DNA of 64,000 nt from Pochonia chlamydosporia 170 (lineage: Eukaryota > Ascomycota > Sordariomycetes > Hypocreales > Clavicipitaceae): assembly GCF_001653235.2 (NCBI RefSeq), contig NW_019154043.1, positions 620,001 through 684,000 of the forward strand. Reading direction: 5' to 3'. Under the pieces are notes generated by a model. That model ran no database searches, was not told the DNA's origin, and saw only the letters and a program-made list of their open reading frames with translations. The position numbers and the translations under genes were made by a program. Shown here one piece after another: positions 9,121-20,082 of the stretch (the stretch's first letter is position 1; the number at the start of each line of letters is the position of its first letter).

Positions 9121-9990
9121 AGCACAGTATAGCGTTAGGGAGATCCACGCAATACTCTCTATATACTCTGTCTATAATTATAGCAATCTGCTCTTGCATA
9201 TAGCCTGATGCTATTGCTACTATCTATATAGCATATTAACTCTTAAGCGTAAAGCTGCTAATCCCCTTTGCCTTAGATAGCTTTACTCTATTATGTATTA
9301 CTCTATAGAGCACAAACTTGCCTAGTTATTATGCACCTTAACCAGTCTGCTATATATAGTTATATAAGCTAAAAGGTATGCCTATAAAGAAGATCGCGAT
9401 AATACTAACTAGTTCTTAGCAATTAGTACTTAAGTATAAGCTAATATAGGCTTTAGTAAAATTCTTCTATTACTATTGCTACTAAAGAATAAAGAATAAG
9501 CTACTTATAATAAAGAAGATAAGAAAATAGTAGCTAAAAGAGCTATAAAAGCTAAAAAAGAAGTAACTACTACTAAAAGATATATATATAAGTAGCCTAC
9601 TAAAGGCAAACTAGCTAGTAATAGACTATCTAGTAAAACTCTTTCTAGTCTATTAGGCATTAATACGCCTAGTAGTTCTTTGTCTTCTAGGTTTCTCATA
9701 CCTACTTTATAAGCTAAGTTAGATAGAGTAATAGTACTATAATTACTATAATTACTTACTATAAATTAGCTATACTATAAATAATTAATATTTATAATCT
9801 TAGATATATCTATCTATAATACTCTAGAGTTAAGAAAGTAAATAGGTATTTAGTAGGTACCTATTACTATCTACTAGATATTATAGGTACCTATAGGTTA
9901 CACTTAAGATCTAACTACTAAAATAGGGGAACTATAAATACCCAAAAAAAGTCGTGGGTACCTGTGAGATTCCTGTGGGTACCTATTTTT
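9121..9990. other. Extremely AT-rich, TA-dense tract
   Basis: The bases are dominated by A, T and TA steps, with no frame of interest. A 64-codon open frame near 9505-9699 is low complexity. This is the composition expected where RIP has run to near completion, and it probably holds the unrecognisable 5' part of the helicase element. Confidence 0.65.
9856..9983. repeat. Four GGTACC palindromes in 130 bp
   Basis: GGTACC recurs at 9856, 9886, 9957 and 9978, the last two inside TGGGTACCT. They mark the junction between the AT-rich tract and ordinary sequence and may be remnants of element ends. Confidence 0.6.
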
Positions 9991-10990
9991 ACACCTTATT
10001 TAAGACTCTAGTGGCCACGAAGGAAGCTAGAGTAACACTGTCGCAAGACGAACTTAGAGGGGTTTATGCCGCTTTGCCAATATTGTTTCCAATGCTGCCG
10101 AGTATTTGTTCTTAGGTCAAGCTATTACTCGCAAGTCTATTCCTGGCTACGCTGTAAGTGAAAATTGAAGTGCTGATCGATGGCCTTCTACTTTTGCAAA
10201 CATGGCCGTGAACTTCATTTCGCAGTTACGGAGAGCTCAAGTGGCACCTTTCTTGGAGCATTCATAAGCCAAAGTGAGATATGGGCGGCATTCTCATCAC
10301 TACTGGTTGGGACAAACAGCCACCCGCGCCGATGGCGCATCATCATTTGACCTAGTCTGGGGAAGTGCCGGATGTTCACATGAGGGCATAACAAGCCATG
10401 CATCATCCAGAAGCCGCTAACACGGCTCCATGTCTCGTCTAGCGTCCGTTGAGAGGTCCTTGATGTGCCACCGATTAACAGACAGTCGGTCATATGTTGG
10501 CGGATCAGCATCTGTGGTGAGATGAATAATCACAGTCAGCCATCACTTTTCCACGGACGGAATCACGACTCCCCAGCAAAGTGATCAAATACATTGCATT
10601 TATGGTATCGCAGGCGCCGTCCTTGGTGATTGACAGGTGTTTCACGGGCCAACTCCATGCGTCGGTAGGATCAAGGATACCGCCATCCATGGTGACGACA
10701 GGCTGAAGTCACACAGTCGACATACCATCGAGCTCAAACAGTCGCGATACAGTAGCTTGGGGTGGCCGCGCTATCACAAGCAGTCCTTTGCTGTCTGAAG
10801 CTTCAAAAGAGAAATCCCATCGCTCAGCGACATCGTACGCCCATGCTTTAGCAGAATCTCATTCCAAGGGCGACGAAATCCGAGACCTCAAAATCGCGGG
10901 TCGGTACCTACCTCTGTCAACTCAAATGACCAGAAGACAAAGCTGTACAGCTAGCGCAGATGCCGAAAAAAGAGCATACCGGGCGCGATA
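9991..10990. other. Spacer upstream of the Ca2+-ATPase
   Basis: Base composition returns to normal. Two overlapping minus-strand frames (10215-10511 and 10505-10690) look moderately protein-like but match no family I know, and no splice join convinces. The right part presumably holds the Ca2+-ATPase promoter. Confidence 0.5.
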
Positions 10991-13900
10991 ATGCCACCCG
11001 GACTCTCCGCCATGAGGTCTCCGTCTCCATCTTCAAGTAGCACACTTCCCGTGCACGCAAGCACACATGGTCGCCCGTCTCACTCGCCAGCAGACGACGC
11101 TCCATTTAGTCTGTCTCTCAGGTCTCTAGCCGAGATCGTTTCCTCAAAGAGCATAGCTGAACTGAAGGCACTTGGTGGACTCGATGGACTTGGCCGCGCC
11201 TTACAAACTGATTTATCGGCTGGGTTGTGTGAGGATTTGGCAGTATCTGATGACGCAGATCTGTGGCGACAGGATGAATCCCAGAATCGACACAAGTCTC
11301 GTATCGAGGTGTACGGAGTGAACAAAATACCGGCCAAGAAAACGAGAAACATCCTCCAGCTCATGATTATTGCTCTCAGCGACAAAGTTCTGGTGTTACT
11401 GTGTATCGTCGCGGCAATCTCATTAATACTCGGCTTGTATCAGACCTTCTTTCAACAGCATTTGCCTGGACAACCGCGCATTGAATGGATAGACAGCCTG
11501 ACTATCATGGTGGCGGTTCTCATTGTCGTGGTGACTGGTGCAGTTAATGATTACCAAAAAGAGAAGCAATTCGCTCGTCTTGTCAAAAAGGTAAGTGAGT
11601 GATTATTGTGGGAGAAAGTGGACTAATCTCATCACTTGTATCTTCCACGCTTCGAATAGACACGAGTCTGAGCTGACAATGTACCAGACGGACGATCGGG
11701 TCGTCAAAGCAATACGGTCGGGACGCCCAACAGAAATATCTGTCTTTGATATACTTGTTGGTGACATCCTTCACATATCGGCCGGAAGCTTGATACCCGC
11801 CGACGGTGTCCTCGTTACAGGATTCTCGGTTCGATGTGATGAATCTTCCATCACTGGTGAGGCAGATCATGTCAGGAAACTCCCGTACGGCGAATTACGA
11901 GGGCCGGATACCAGTGAAACTAGGAAAGGCACTGATCCGTTCATCATCTCTGGCAGCAAAGTACTAGAAGGAACGGGAACTTACTTGGTGACCGGCGTCG
12001 GAATTAATAGCATGCATGGCCGGCTGAAGATGGATGTCACAGAGAGGACGGAAACCACACCACTACAAAATAAGCTGAGCGGCATTGCAGACAGAATCGC
12101 CTTGGCTGGAATATCCGTCTCCTTCCTGCTATTTGGAGTGCTCACGGTAAAGATTTTGGTCCAACTACCTGGGACGAGCCTGACACCCGTTGAGCTTGTC
12201 CAGAGGTTCCTCCGCACATTCATGATATCGATTAGTATCATTGTTGTCGCTGTTCCCGAAGGCTTACCCCTGGCCGTCACTCTAGCCCTCGCAATTGGAG
12301 TCACGCGGATGCTCAAGGATAACAATCTTGTTAGAGTGCTTGCGGCATGTGAAACAATGGGCAATGCGACGGTGGTGTGTTCCGACAAAACTGGAACACT
12401 CACACTGAACAAAATGACTGTCACGGCCGGCCAGGTAGGCTTAGAAGGATCCTTTGAAGAGTTAGAGCGCCACACAAGAGCAGACGCAAACGAAACAACC
12501 CGAGCGGATGAAGTGAACTGCGGAAGCAAAGGAGACATGTCGCCTGAGGCGTTTCGCTCATCAATGGATCCGCAGGTTCGGGATACTTTGATACAATCAA
12601 TCGCCATTAATTCAACTGCTTTAGAAGGACAGGTTGATGGGGTGACAACTTTTCTTGGATCAAGCACTGAAGTTGCACTTTTGGACTTTGCTCGAACGTG
12701 GCTAGGGATGCGGCCATTGCAAGAGGAGAAGGCTAATTCACAAATCTTGCAAATATGTCCGTTCGACTCGACGAGAAAATACATGGCCACGGTGACAATG
12801 CGGAACAATGGTTCGTACCGGGTATATTTAAAAGGAGCCCCGGAAGTACTCTTACGAAAATGTGACCGAATTCTGTACAATGCAACGATGCCATTAGCGG
12901 AAGATGCGGCCATGACACCTGATCGCTATCAATCGGTGCTTGATGCTGTTGAAACCTACGGTGAGCTAGCACTACGAACCATCGCGTTCGCATACAAAGA
13001 TTTGCCTTCCTGGCCACCAGCAAATGCACCCAGAGTGGACGACGTGTGGCAACATATTCTCAACGATATGACGTTCCTTGGCATTTTGGCGATTCATGAT
13101 CCTCTCAGACCTGATGTCAGCGCTGCCATATCCCAGTGCAAGCAAGCAGGTGTATCGGTAAGAATGGTAACTGGCGATAATGTCCAAACTGCGCAAGCCA
13201 TTGCGAGAAGTTGTGGTATTCTAGACGATACTGGAGCGGTCATCGAAGGACCTCAATTTCGTAACTTATCAACATCCGAGATGTATGCGCTGCTTCCTCG
13301 TTTGCAAGTTCTGGCTAGATCCAGCCCAGAGGATAAGAAGCTGCTTGTTAGCCGATTCAAGGAATTAGGTGAGACTGTAGCTGTCACTGGAGATGGAACC
13401 AACGATGGGCCTGCACTTCGGACGGCGGATGTTGGCTTCTCGATGGGCATATCCGGCACGGATGTCGCGAGGGAGGCATCATCCATTGTTCTAATGGATG
13501 ATAACTTCTCGTCAATTGTAAGAGCCATTGAATGGGGGAGAAGTATCAACGACGCTATCAAGAAGTTCCTTCATGTAAGTTTGGTGACCGCCGGCTCTGC
13601 TGAGCTCGTCTCGCTAACACGCATGATCAGTTTCAACTCACGGTCAACATTACCGCCGTGACTCTCACTTTCGTATCAGCCATCGCCAGCGACACAGGTG
13701 AATCAATACTATCACCTGCCCAATTGCTTTGGGTCAATCTCATCATGGATACCTTCGCAGCACTAGCTCTTGCGACAGACCCTCCAAGCCCATCAGTTCT
13801 TCAAAGAGCACCAGATACCAAGGCAACACCATTAATATCCCGTACAGGATGGAAAATGATTATTGGGCAGGCTATCTACCAACTTGTTGTGATTTTGGTA

Positions 13901-14687
13901 CTCAGCTTCAAGGGAGCTGATATTCTGAAGCACATGCGACCTGGCGAGGCAACCACTTTGGAAACCTTTGTGTTCAACACATTTGTTTGGATGCAGCTGT
14001 TTAACTTGTACAAGTGAGTTTAGCCCTACATCACAGACTTGTAGAAGCTAACACTGTCCTAGTAACCGCCGCTTGGATAATAAGCTCAACATATTTGAGG
14101 ACATTCACAGAAACCCATATTTTATTGGGGTAAACATCGTGATAATCACGAGCCAAGTTCTCATCGTGACAATTGGTGGGAGTGCGCTGTCAACAACACC
14201 GCTTTCAATTCAAGAATGGACATTATCTGTTCTTCTTGGTGCGTTGTGCATGCCTGTCGCTGTGCTCATACGCATTGTCCCCGATGATTTTGCCACAAGA
14301 ATGTCGCCATACAGGTGGTATATGCGTCTTCGGAAACCGCGACAGCCCGACACATCGGGAGACAAGCAATGGTATTCCACTATAGAGCTTATACGCAGCG
14401 AGTTAATAGGGTGCACACAGCCGCGTGATTCTAGATGGGGAGACATGATTTGGACAGTATCAAAGTACTGGCGACGGACGGATCCGGAAGTTCACGGTGA
14501 GACGCGACAGTTTGATAACGAGAGGACACCATTGCGTCCAAAGCAGCATAGGGATTTCAAGAATAGTAGAAGAGGCTCTGTATGTGCCCCGTCAGTAGTC
14601 ATGGTCGGAATGGTGGCAGGGGGCATTGCGGGATGGCCACGCCTTGAACAGGGTGAAGGCGGTTACCAGACATTTGACGCGAAGTAG
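10991..14687 (+). CDS. P-type Ca2+-ATPase, PMC1/PMCA family (P2B)
   Basis: Pumps Ca2+ out of the cytosol at the cost of ATP; fungal members act at the vacuole or plasma membrane. Predicted exons 10991-11590, 11688-13574, 13631-14013 and 14063-14687 give about 1164 residues, usual for the family. All three introns have GT..AG ends and keep frame. Visible landmarks: PEGLPLAV in M4 (about residue 390), the phosphorylation loop CSDKTGTLT (Asp about 433), MVTGDNVQTA, and the hinge GDGTNDGPAL (about 768). Exon 3 restores the M5-M6 region with LLWVNLIMDTFAALALATD. The N-terminus is Ser/Pro-rich, and the C-terminus after M10 is basic, a place where calmodulin regulation is known in relatives. It is the first intact gene beside the RIP block. 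Confidence 0.93.
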
Positions 14688-14852
14688 ACTGCATGATTCT
14701 AATGAATCTCGTTTCTTTCCATCTAGCTATATGTACTTGCTAGGTGTATAGCCAGCATGACCAGATAACACAGTTCTCGATTTACCGTAGCCAAGAGCCT
14801 AGGTACCTGATGTCTAGATATCTTCGTGAATAGAGGCACGTAACTGGCCTCG

Positions 14853-15651
14853 CTAGCGTCCGCAAAAATGATATCTTGCTGCGAGTGCCAACGGGTTATA
14901 ATCTTTGGACGGCTTTTCCCCAAAAAGTTCTCCATGCAAAAGTCTTGCAAATTTCCGACCCCCGAGGTTAAATTGGGTGACGAGAGCAAATTTCTCAAAT
15001 GACTTGGGGTAGATCCTAGAAAACCCCCAGTCCAAAATAGTGATTCGCTCGCCAACTTTGATATTGTGGCCTGCAAGGTCGCAATGGCATAAATATAGCT
15101 GCTCTCCTTGTAAACTGACGCGATGCGGACGACCTGCCTCTTCTAACTTATCGTTCACCCAATCCTCTAGCTCGACCAGATTGTTAAAACTGCGATCTGA
15201 CCCGCAGTCCGAGAAGAATCTGTCAACCGGTATCTCCCTCTCAAACGGCCCTACGAGTGCATCAGGGGGTAGTGGAAGGTCCCAAATATGGCGGACGGCT
15301 GCCGCTATGGCTCCAAGGTATTTCGGGGCTTCTTCTGGGTGCTCCTTGGCAAAGGCGTCATAATCATCGTCTTCCACATTTTCCATGACGATATAAGTAA
15401 AAAGAACGGCGGTCTGGGAATGAATGTCTGAAAGCGACATAGACTTTTGGGATGCGGACGATGCTGGGATCGGCCTTTTCGTGGACGTATCGCTGGAGGG
15501 AGGCTTCCGCCAACCTCACCGTCGAGCCATACTTGATCCAAATCTGATCGTTGTATTTAATGCCTTGGTTGCATGATCTGTCCGTGTTGCAAGCAGCGAC
15601 TACCTCATCGCGTGACGGTATTTGCAATTTAGTCATTTTTGAGTCGGGCAT
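14853..15651 (-). pseudogene. APH/choline-kinase-like phosphotransferase, one frameshift
   Basis: Fungal relatives belong to the phosphotransferase enzyme family (protein-kinase-like fold). ATG at 15651 starts MPDSKMTKLQIPSRDEV; the frame runs to VRIPKVYVAF and then needs a one-base shift at an A5 run (plus strand 15399-15403) to reach TYIVMENVEDDDYDAF and continue to the stop at 14853. Removing one base would give about 265 residues, near the family's usual length. Catalytic landmarks sit in the second part: LCHCDLAGHN (HxDxxxxN loop) and ILDWGFSR (DWG metal-binding motif in place of DFG). It is tail to tail with the Ca2+-ATPase, 165 bp apart. It may be a young pseudogene or carry a consensus error at the homopolymer. 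Substrate unknown. Confidence 0.7.
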
Positions 15652-16854
15652 GTTAGGGTTGTGTTTCCGGGAACATATTGGGTCACTTCAAGTCAAATGT
15701 TGGTCTGTGACTCTGTGTTACACCGGGAGAATTTCTAAGCCGAAGGCATCGGGGCTTGTATTCAGGCAAGAAGAGGTCCATGCTCAAGTGATATGTGTTG
15801 ATAACCCAGCGAACAGTTCAGTAGTTAAACAGTGAATGTCAGACATCCTCTAAGGCGTAGTACCGATTTGGGGATATTAGGAGTAGTGTAGACGCGAGGT
15901 CCTCTTGTAGTTTCCCCCCTTTAGTCGTGTTTCGGTAAGTTTATTTCCATTTCACTAGCTTTGTTGAAGTGACAACAGGAAAATGCAGTAACTCATGGCA
16001 GGAACGCGGTTGGTAGATTGAATGACTGGACATCGGCTTCTTCAACGCGGTCCGTAGCCGCCATGGCGCTCCCGACCGCCGCAAGTTGGGGTATAACCAA
16101 TCAGTTGAGAGTTGGATATGTATGAACTGGCATCCTGGCCGCAGGACTCGGCCGACCTGTCGATCACATCTGTCCACCACTTGAGTTACATTGCTTGTCG
16201 ACTGATTGATCCATGAGTGATCGCAAGTACCCTAATGGTAGAGTTGGAAAGTGGTTAAGATTATCAACAACTTGCTGCAACCCGGTAAAGACATATTTTT
16301 GAAATTTCCAAGACCATTCTACTCTAAGTTTCATTTGTTGCTGGTTTGAGGACACTAGGGTATCACGAAAACCAGCCGCATCATGCCTGCACATATATTG
16401 CTGTAACCCCAACCAACATACCAGACCTTTCTCCGCACACATCGTTTCAACATAGCCCATTCCTCTTCAAACCTATCGCATTCAACCCCAAGACGGCTAC
16501 ATGATTCCTAAATTACGCGAAGCAACGTTCCACCCCAACTTCAAGTTCCAACTTCCCAATTCATCCACGGCGGTAGATCTCTCTCCACAAAGCGGAGTTC
16601 ACCAAGGCGTCTACCCCGAGGCGAAAGTTCCCGCACCAATCAATGCCAGTCTATTAGCTCGATCAAACGACTCTCAAGGTCGCGTGTCCCCGTTTCGGTT
16701 ATCACCGTCGTATGGCCGTCTAATCTCGATATCCATGCAAGTCGAGTGCATTGTATAAGAGCTGCCGGAATTCCCGCCTATGCAAGACAATATGTTTCAG
16801 TTGAAGGATGTATTCTACGACCTAGTCGACTCCCTGCTGTGGCTGTTTCCGACA
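15652..16854. other. Intergenic region upstream of phospholipase C
   Basis: Short frames on both strands (for example 16164-16460 minus and 16501-16758 plus) lack recognisable content. The right half should contain the phospholipase C promoter and leader. Confidence 0.6.
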
Positions 16855-18843
16855 ATGGCGAATCTCAGGAATGTTTGGCTGCAAGCCGCAGCTTTCACGG
16901 CTGGATTTCTTCGCACAGCGAAGGGGGATAGTTTGAAAGACATTGATCATGTTGTGCTGTTTATGCAAGGTGTGTTTCACTGAACCACTCCTTGGTGTAG
17001 AATTGACTGACCCTGTATAAGAAAACCGTGCTTTTGACCATTATTTCGGCACAATGGCGGGCGTCCGGGGTTTCAACGACGCAAACCTTCAAATGAACAA
17101 CGGTATTCCTGTTTGGAAACAAAAGACATCACCAGAACTCACTAATAGCACCGACTATCTAATGCCTTGGTATCTCAACTATCTTAGAGGAAACTGGTCT
17201 GAGGCTACACAATGCATGCTGGCAGGCAGTAATGGCTGGTACCAGAACCACGCGGCGTGGAATGGGGGAACAAACGATCATTGGGCTCTCAACAACACAC
17301 CCTATAGCATTGGGTACTACAAGAGGGACGACTTGCCTATTCAGTGGTCATTGGCTGAGAATTGGGTAGTCGGTGACATGTATCAGGTATGCTTGGCCGC
17401 TTTACAACTTCTAAACCGCAAATGCTAATTGTCTTCGGAACACCATAGGAATCCGTAGTTGCGTCAACTAGCCCAAATCGAGTTGTGTGGTTAAGCGGCT
17501 CCATCAACGTGCCTGGTGGCAATCTCAGTCCAGATTTAGGCGGCAATCCTTACATAGACAACTACGAAACTCCCGGATGTGACGAAAATGGCATCAACTG
17601 CTATCCACTCAAATGGAAGACGGCACCCGAGTACTACGAAGCTGCAGGTACATCTTGGCAGTTATACCAAGACGGCACTGACGACTACAACAATTTCGAC
17701 GACAACCCGCTTGCCTGGTTCAAGCAGTTCCAAGACGCCGAGAAAGGGTCCAACTTGAATACGAAAGGCATGCAAGGTCGCCAGCTGCAAGAGTTCTACG
17801 ACCGGGCTGCCAATGGAACACTCCCAGAGGTTTCCATCATCATTGGATATAGAGAACTTGCAGAGCATCCGCCGTACTCACCCCATGACGGAGCCTGGTT
17901 GGAAAGAAAGATTTCCGAAGCGGTAATCAAGTCCCCAAAGTACAATCGAACGGCATTGATTATTTCTTTCGACGAGACTGGCGGCTGGTTCGACCACGTA
18001 GATCCTTATAGGTCGCCAAACGGCACAGCTGGCGAGTGGTACAATGACAAGAATGGAATTGGATATACATTCACAGGACCTGGTTTCCGAGTCCCATTTT
18101 ATATTATTTCTCCGTGGACAAGAAAGGGGGGTGTCTACGTGGAGCATGCGGATCATACGTCTCAGATGCAATTCATTGAAAAGTGGCAGGCAGCCAAGTC
18201 TCGCGATGTCAAGTCCAATGAAATGGTCCCCTGGCGGAGAGACAACATGGGCGATCTGTTGGGGGCATTCGATTTTGAAAATCCCGACTATAGCATCCCT
18301 GATCTACCCGCAGCTGCAGAACCACACAGGGATAGTGACGGCAAGTTTGACGGAGCATCGCATTGCAAAGGGTTGTATCCGAGTCCTCAGCCTCCCGTGC
18401 CTTACTCTGGAGACGGCGCAACCAACGACATGCCTGGCCTGGTTGAGCATGGGTTCAAGCCTATTCGAGGAAAACTGACGGAGGGACGACATCTAGTCTT
18501 CGAGATGAAGGGCTATGCCCTCACCCTTGGTGACAAGGCTACAACTAGCAAAGCATCTGAGGATCATAACTCAGAAAATCAGCGTTGGATCGTGCATGTC
18601 GAAGAGCTGGGTGGGACAGAGTTCAAGATGTCTGGCAGTGGAGATGGGAGGTATGTCTGTGCAGATCTGAAGATGTGCGACAAAAAGAGCGATGCGGCCG
18701 TGTTTGAGGTCAGCTTCAAGGGCAGTGAGGGATACAGTCTGAAAGTGAAGAATGGAGGCAAGTATTTGGCCATTACAAAGCAGGGCGAGCTGGTATTACA
18801 AAGTATGAGTTCGTATTGGAGCGTATTCAGCGTCAATTACTAA
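16855..18843 (+). CDS. Secreted phosphatidylcholine-type phospholipase C (phosphoesterase family)
   Basis: Hydrolyses phospholipid to diacylglycerol and a phosphorylated head group. Exons 16855-16969, 17022-17386 and 17449-18843 give about 624 residues. The start at 16855 was chosen because it has a good context (gacaATGg) and begins a signal-peptide-like stretch; an in-frame ATG at 16780 is the alternative. Family motifs: ENRAFDHYFGT right after the first splice (residues 39-49), GWYQNHAAWNGG, DETGGWFDHV (from residue 335), and GFRVPFYIISPWTRKGG followed by the EHADHTS histidine. The C-terminal 150 residues match the small beta domain of bacterial and fungal members. Similar to non-haemolytic bacterial PLC; fungal members are tied to phosphate acquisition and host interaction. 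It leads a run of three secreted hydrolases. Confidence 0.92.
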
Positions 18844-20082
18844 GTCCAAAGCCGCCGCGGTACTCTGTATTCAATAGGCACCTTGCTACCGGAGTGTTTC
18901 GACACTGTCTTCTGTGCTCGCCATGTAGAGCTTTACAAATAGCTGTAGGGGCAAAGAATACGCAGGTAGCTACCAGAGTATTCCGTGGCTGTATCTTTGC
19001 CGTGTTCGATACTTGTAGAGCCTTAATAATGAAGCGAAACGAGCTCTTATCGAAATTCTTGGCTGCTTGGCGCCTGAGACATGTGGAGAGAAGAGCTGGT
19101 TCGGGAGTATCACCACACCGTGGCGCGAGCCGACCTGTCAGAAAAGGCACAAGAGGCGCTAAACCAAACAATCCATTGTTAAAATTGGCAAATAAATCTA
19201 TGTAAAGTATCACCCACTCTCCAGTCTCACTAGCAGCCTTATCTCGGAAGCGGTCGCTACAATCACTATTCCGTACCATGGCATTTAATATACCGGCATA
19301 CCCAATTGATGCTTCCCATTCGCTGCTCTTCAAGGGTAAACGTAATATTCACTTCGTCGTCCATCGCAAAAGTTCACTGGATATTAGCTGCCAAAACCAC
19401 GGACCCCCACGTGAAGACACATGAACCCATGTATCCGTATTTCTCTCGCGTGTCCGGCTTTCAAGCTCCGATTACTACGCAGTTAGAAATTACAATATAA
19501 AAGTTTTATACAGCTTAATGAAGTTAAAAAACAATTGGCCCAGAGGGTTGACAAGCTCAGCCGATACCGGATTAGGCCACGCACATCAATGTCGCGATAG
19601 TTCGTCAACAGGGCGTCATGGTAACAGCGTCGAATAATTGGTTCATTGACGGGATTCTCGTAAACAATGTGGGGCCGACGGCCCGCCATGGTGGTTCTGG
19701 AGTATCCAAACTACTCCGAACATGGAAGCTCTCAAACCATGTCCAAACGAGCGCAGTGCAACACTTCATCGACTGATGTTTACTCCATCTTGGACTAGTT
19801 TCGAGAAACGAAACTGGCCTCTGCGGCTCGAATACCGGCTCGTGCTTTGCTCGACTTTCACTGGAATCGTTTGTGACAATCACGACTGATTGTGGACTAG
19901 GCTTTGGTCGACTTTCATAGCATGTATAAAAAGTTCACATCCTACCAGCTTGAACAATGGCTTCACAACAAGAACCAGATCCTGGGTCTGGAAAGGAGTA
20001 TCTCAACAGGATATACTCTTTACCAAAGACCCAACAGTCTGTCTCTTCATCACCTTCAATAATCCAACGTATTTGGAACAAG
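18844..20082. other. Intergenic region with a diverged direct repeat
   Basis: About 18885-18941 and 18969-19030 are imperfect copies of one another: both begin GCTACC(G/A)GAGT and both contain TGTAGAGC near the end. A minus-strand frame of 166 codons (18833-19333) overlaps the phospholipase C stop and resembles nothing known, so I do not call it. The right end is the sulfatase promoter. Confidence 0.5.

Noticed and set aside
11981..12913. 310-codon minus-strand open frame
   Set aside because: It lies inside the Ca2+-ATPase coding exon and is antisense shadow; no family content.
14723..15076. 117-codon minus-strand frame beside the phosphotransferase 3' end
   Set aside because: It overlaps the phosphotransferase-like coding frame, whose catalytic motifs decide the reading.
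18833..19333. 166-codon minus-strand frame
   Set aside because: Overlaps the phospholipase C stop and a diverged direct repeat; no protein family resemblance.
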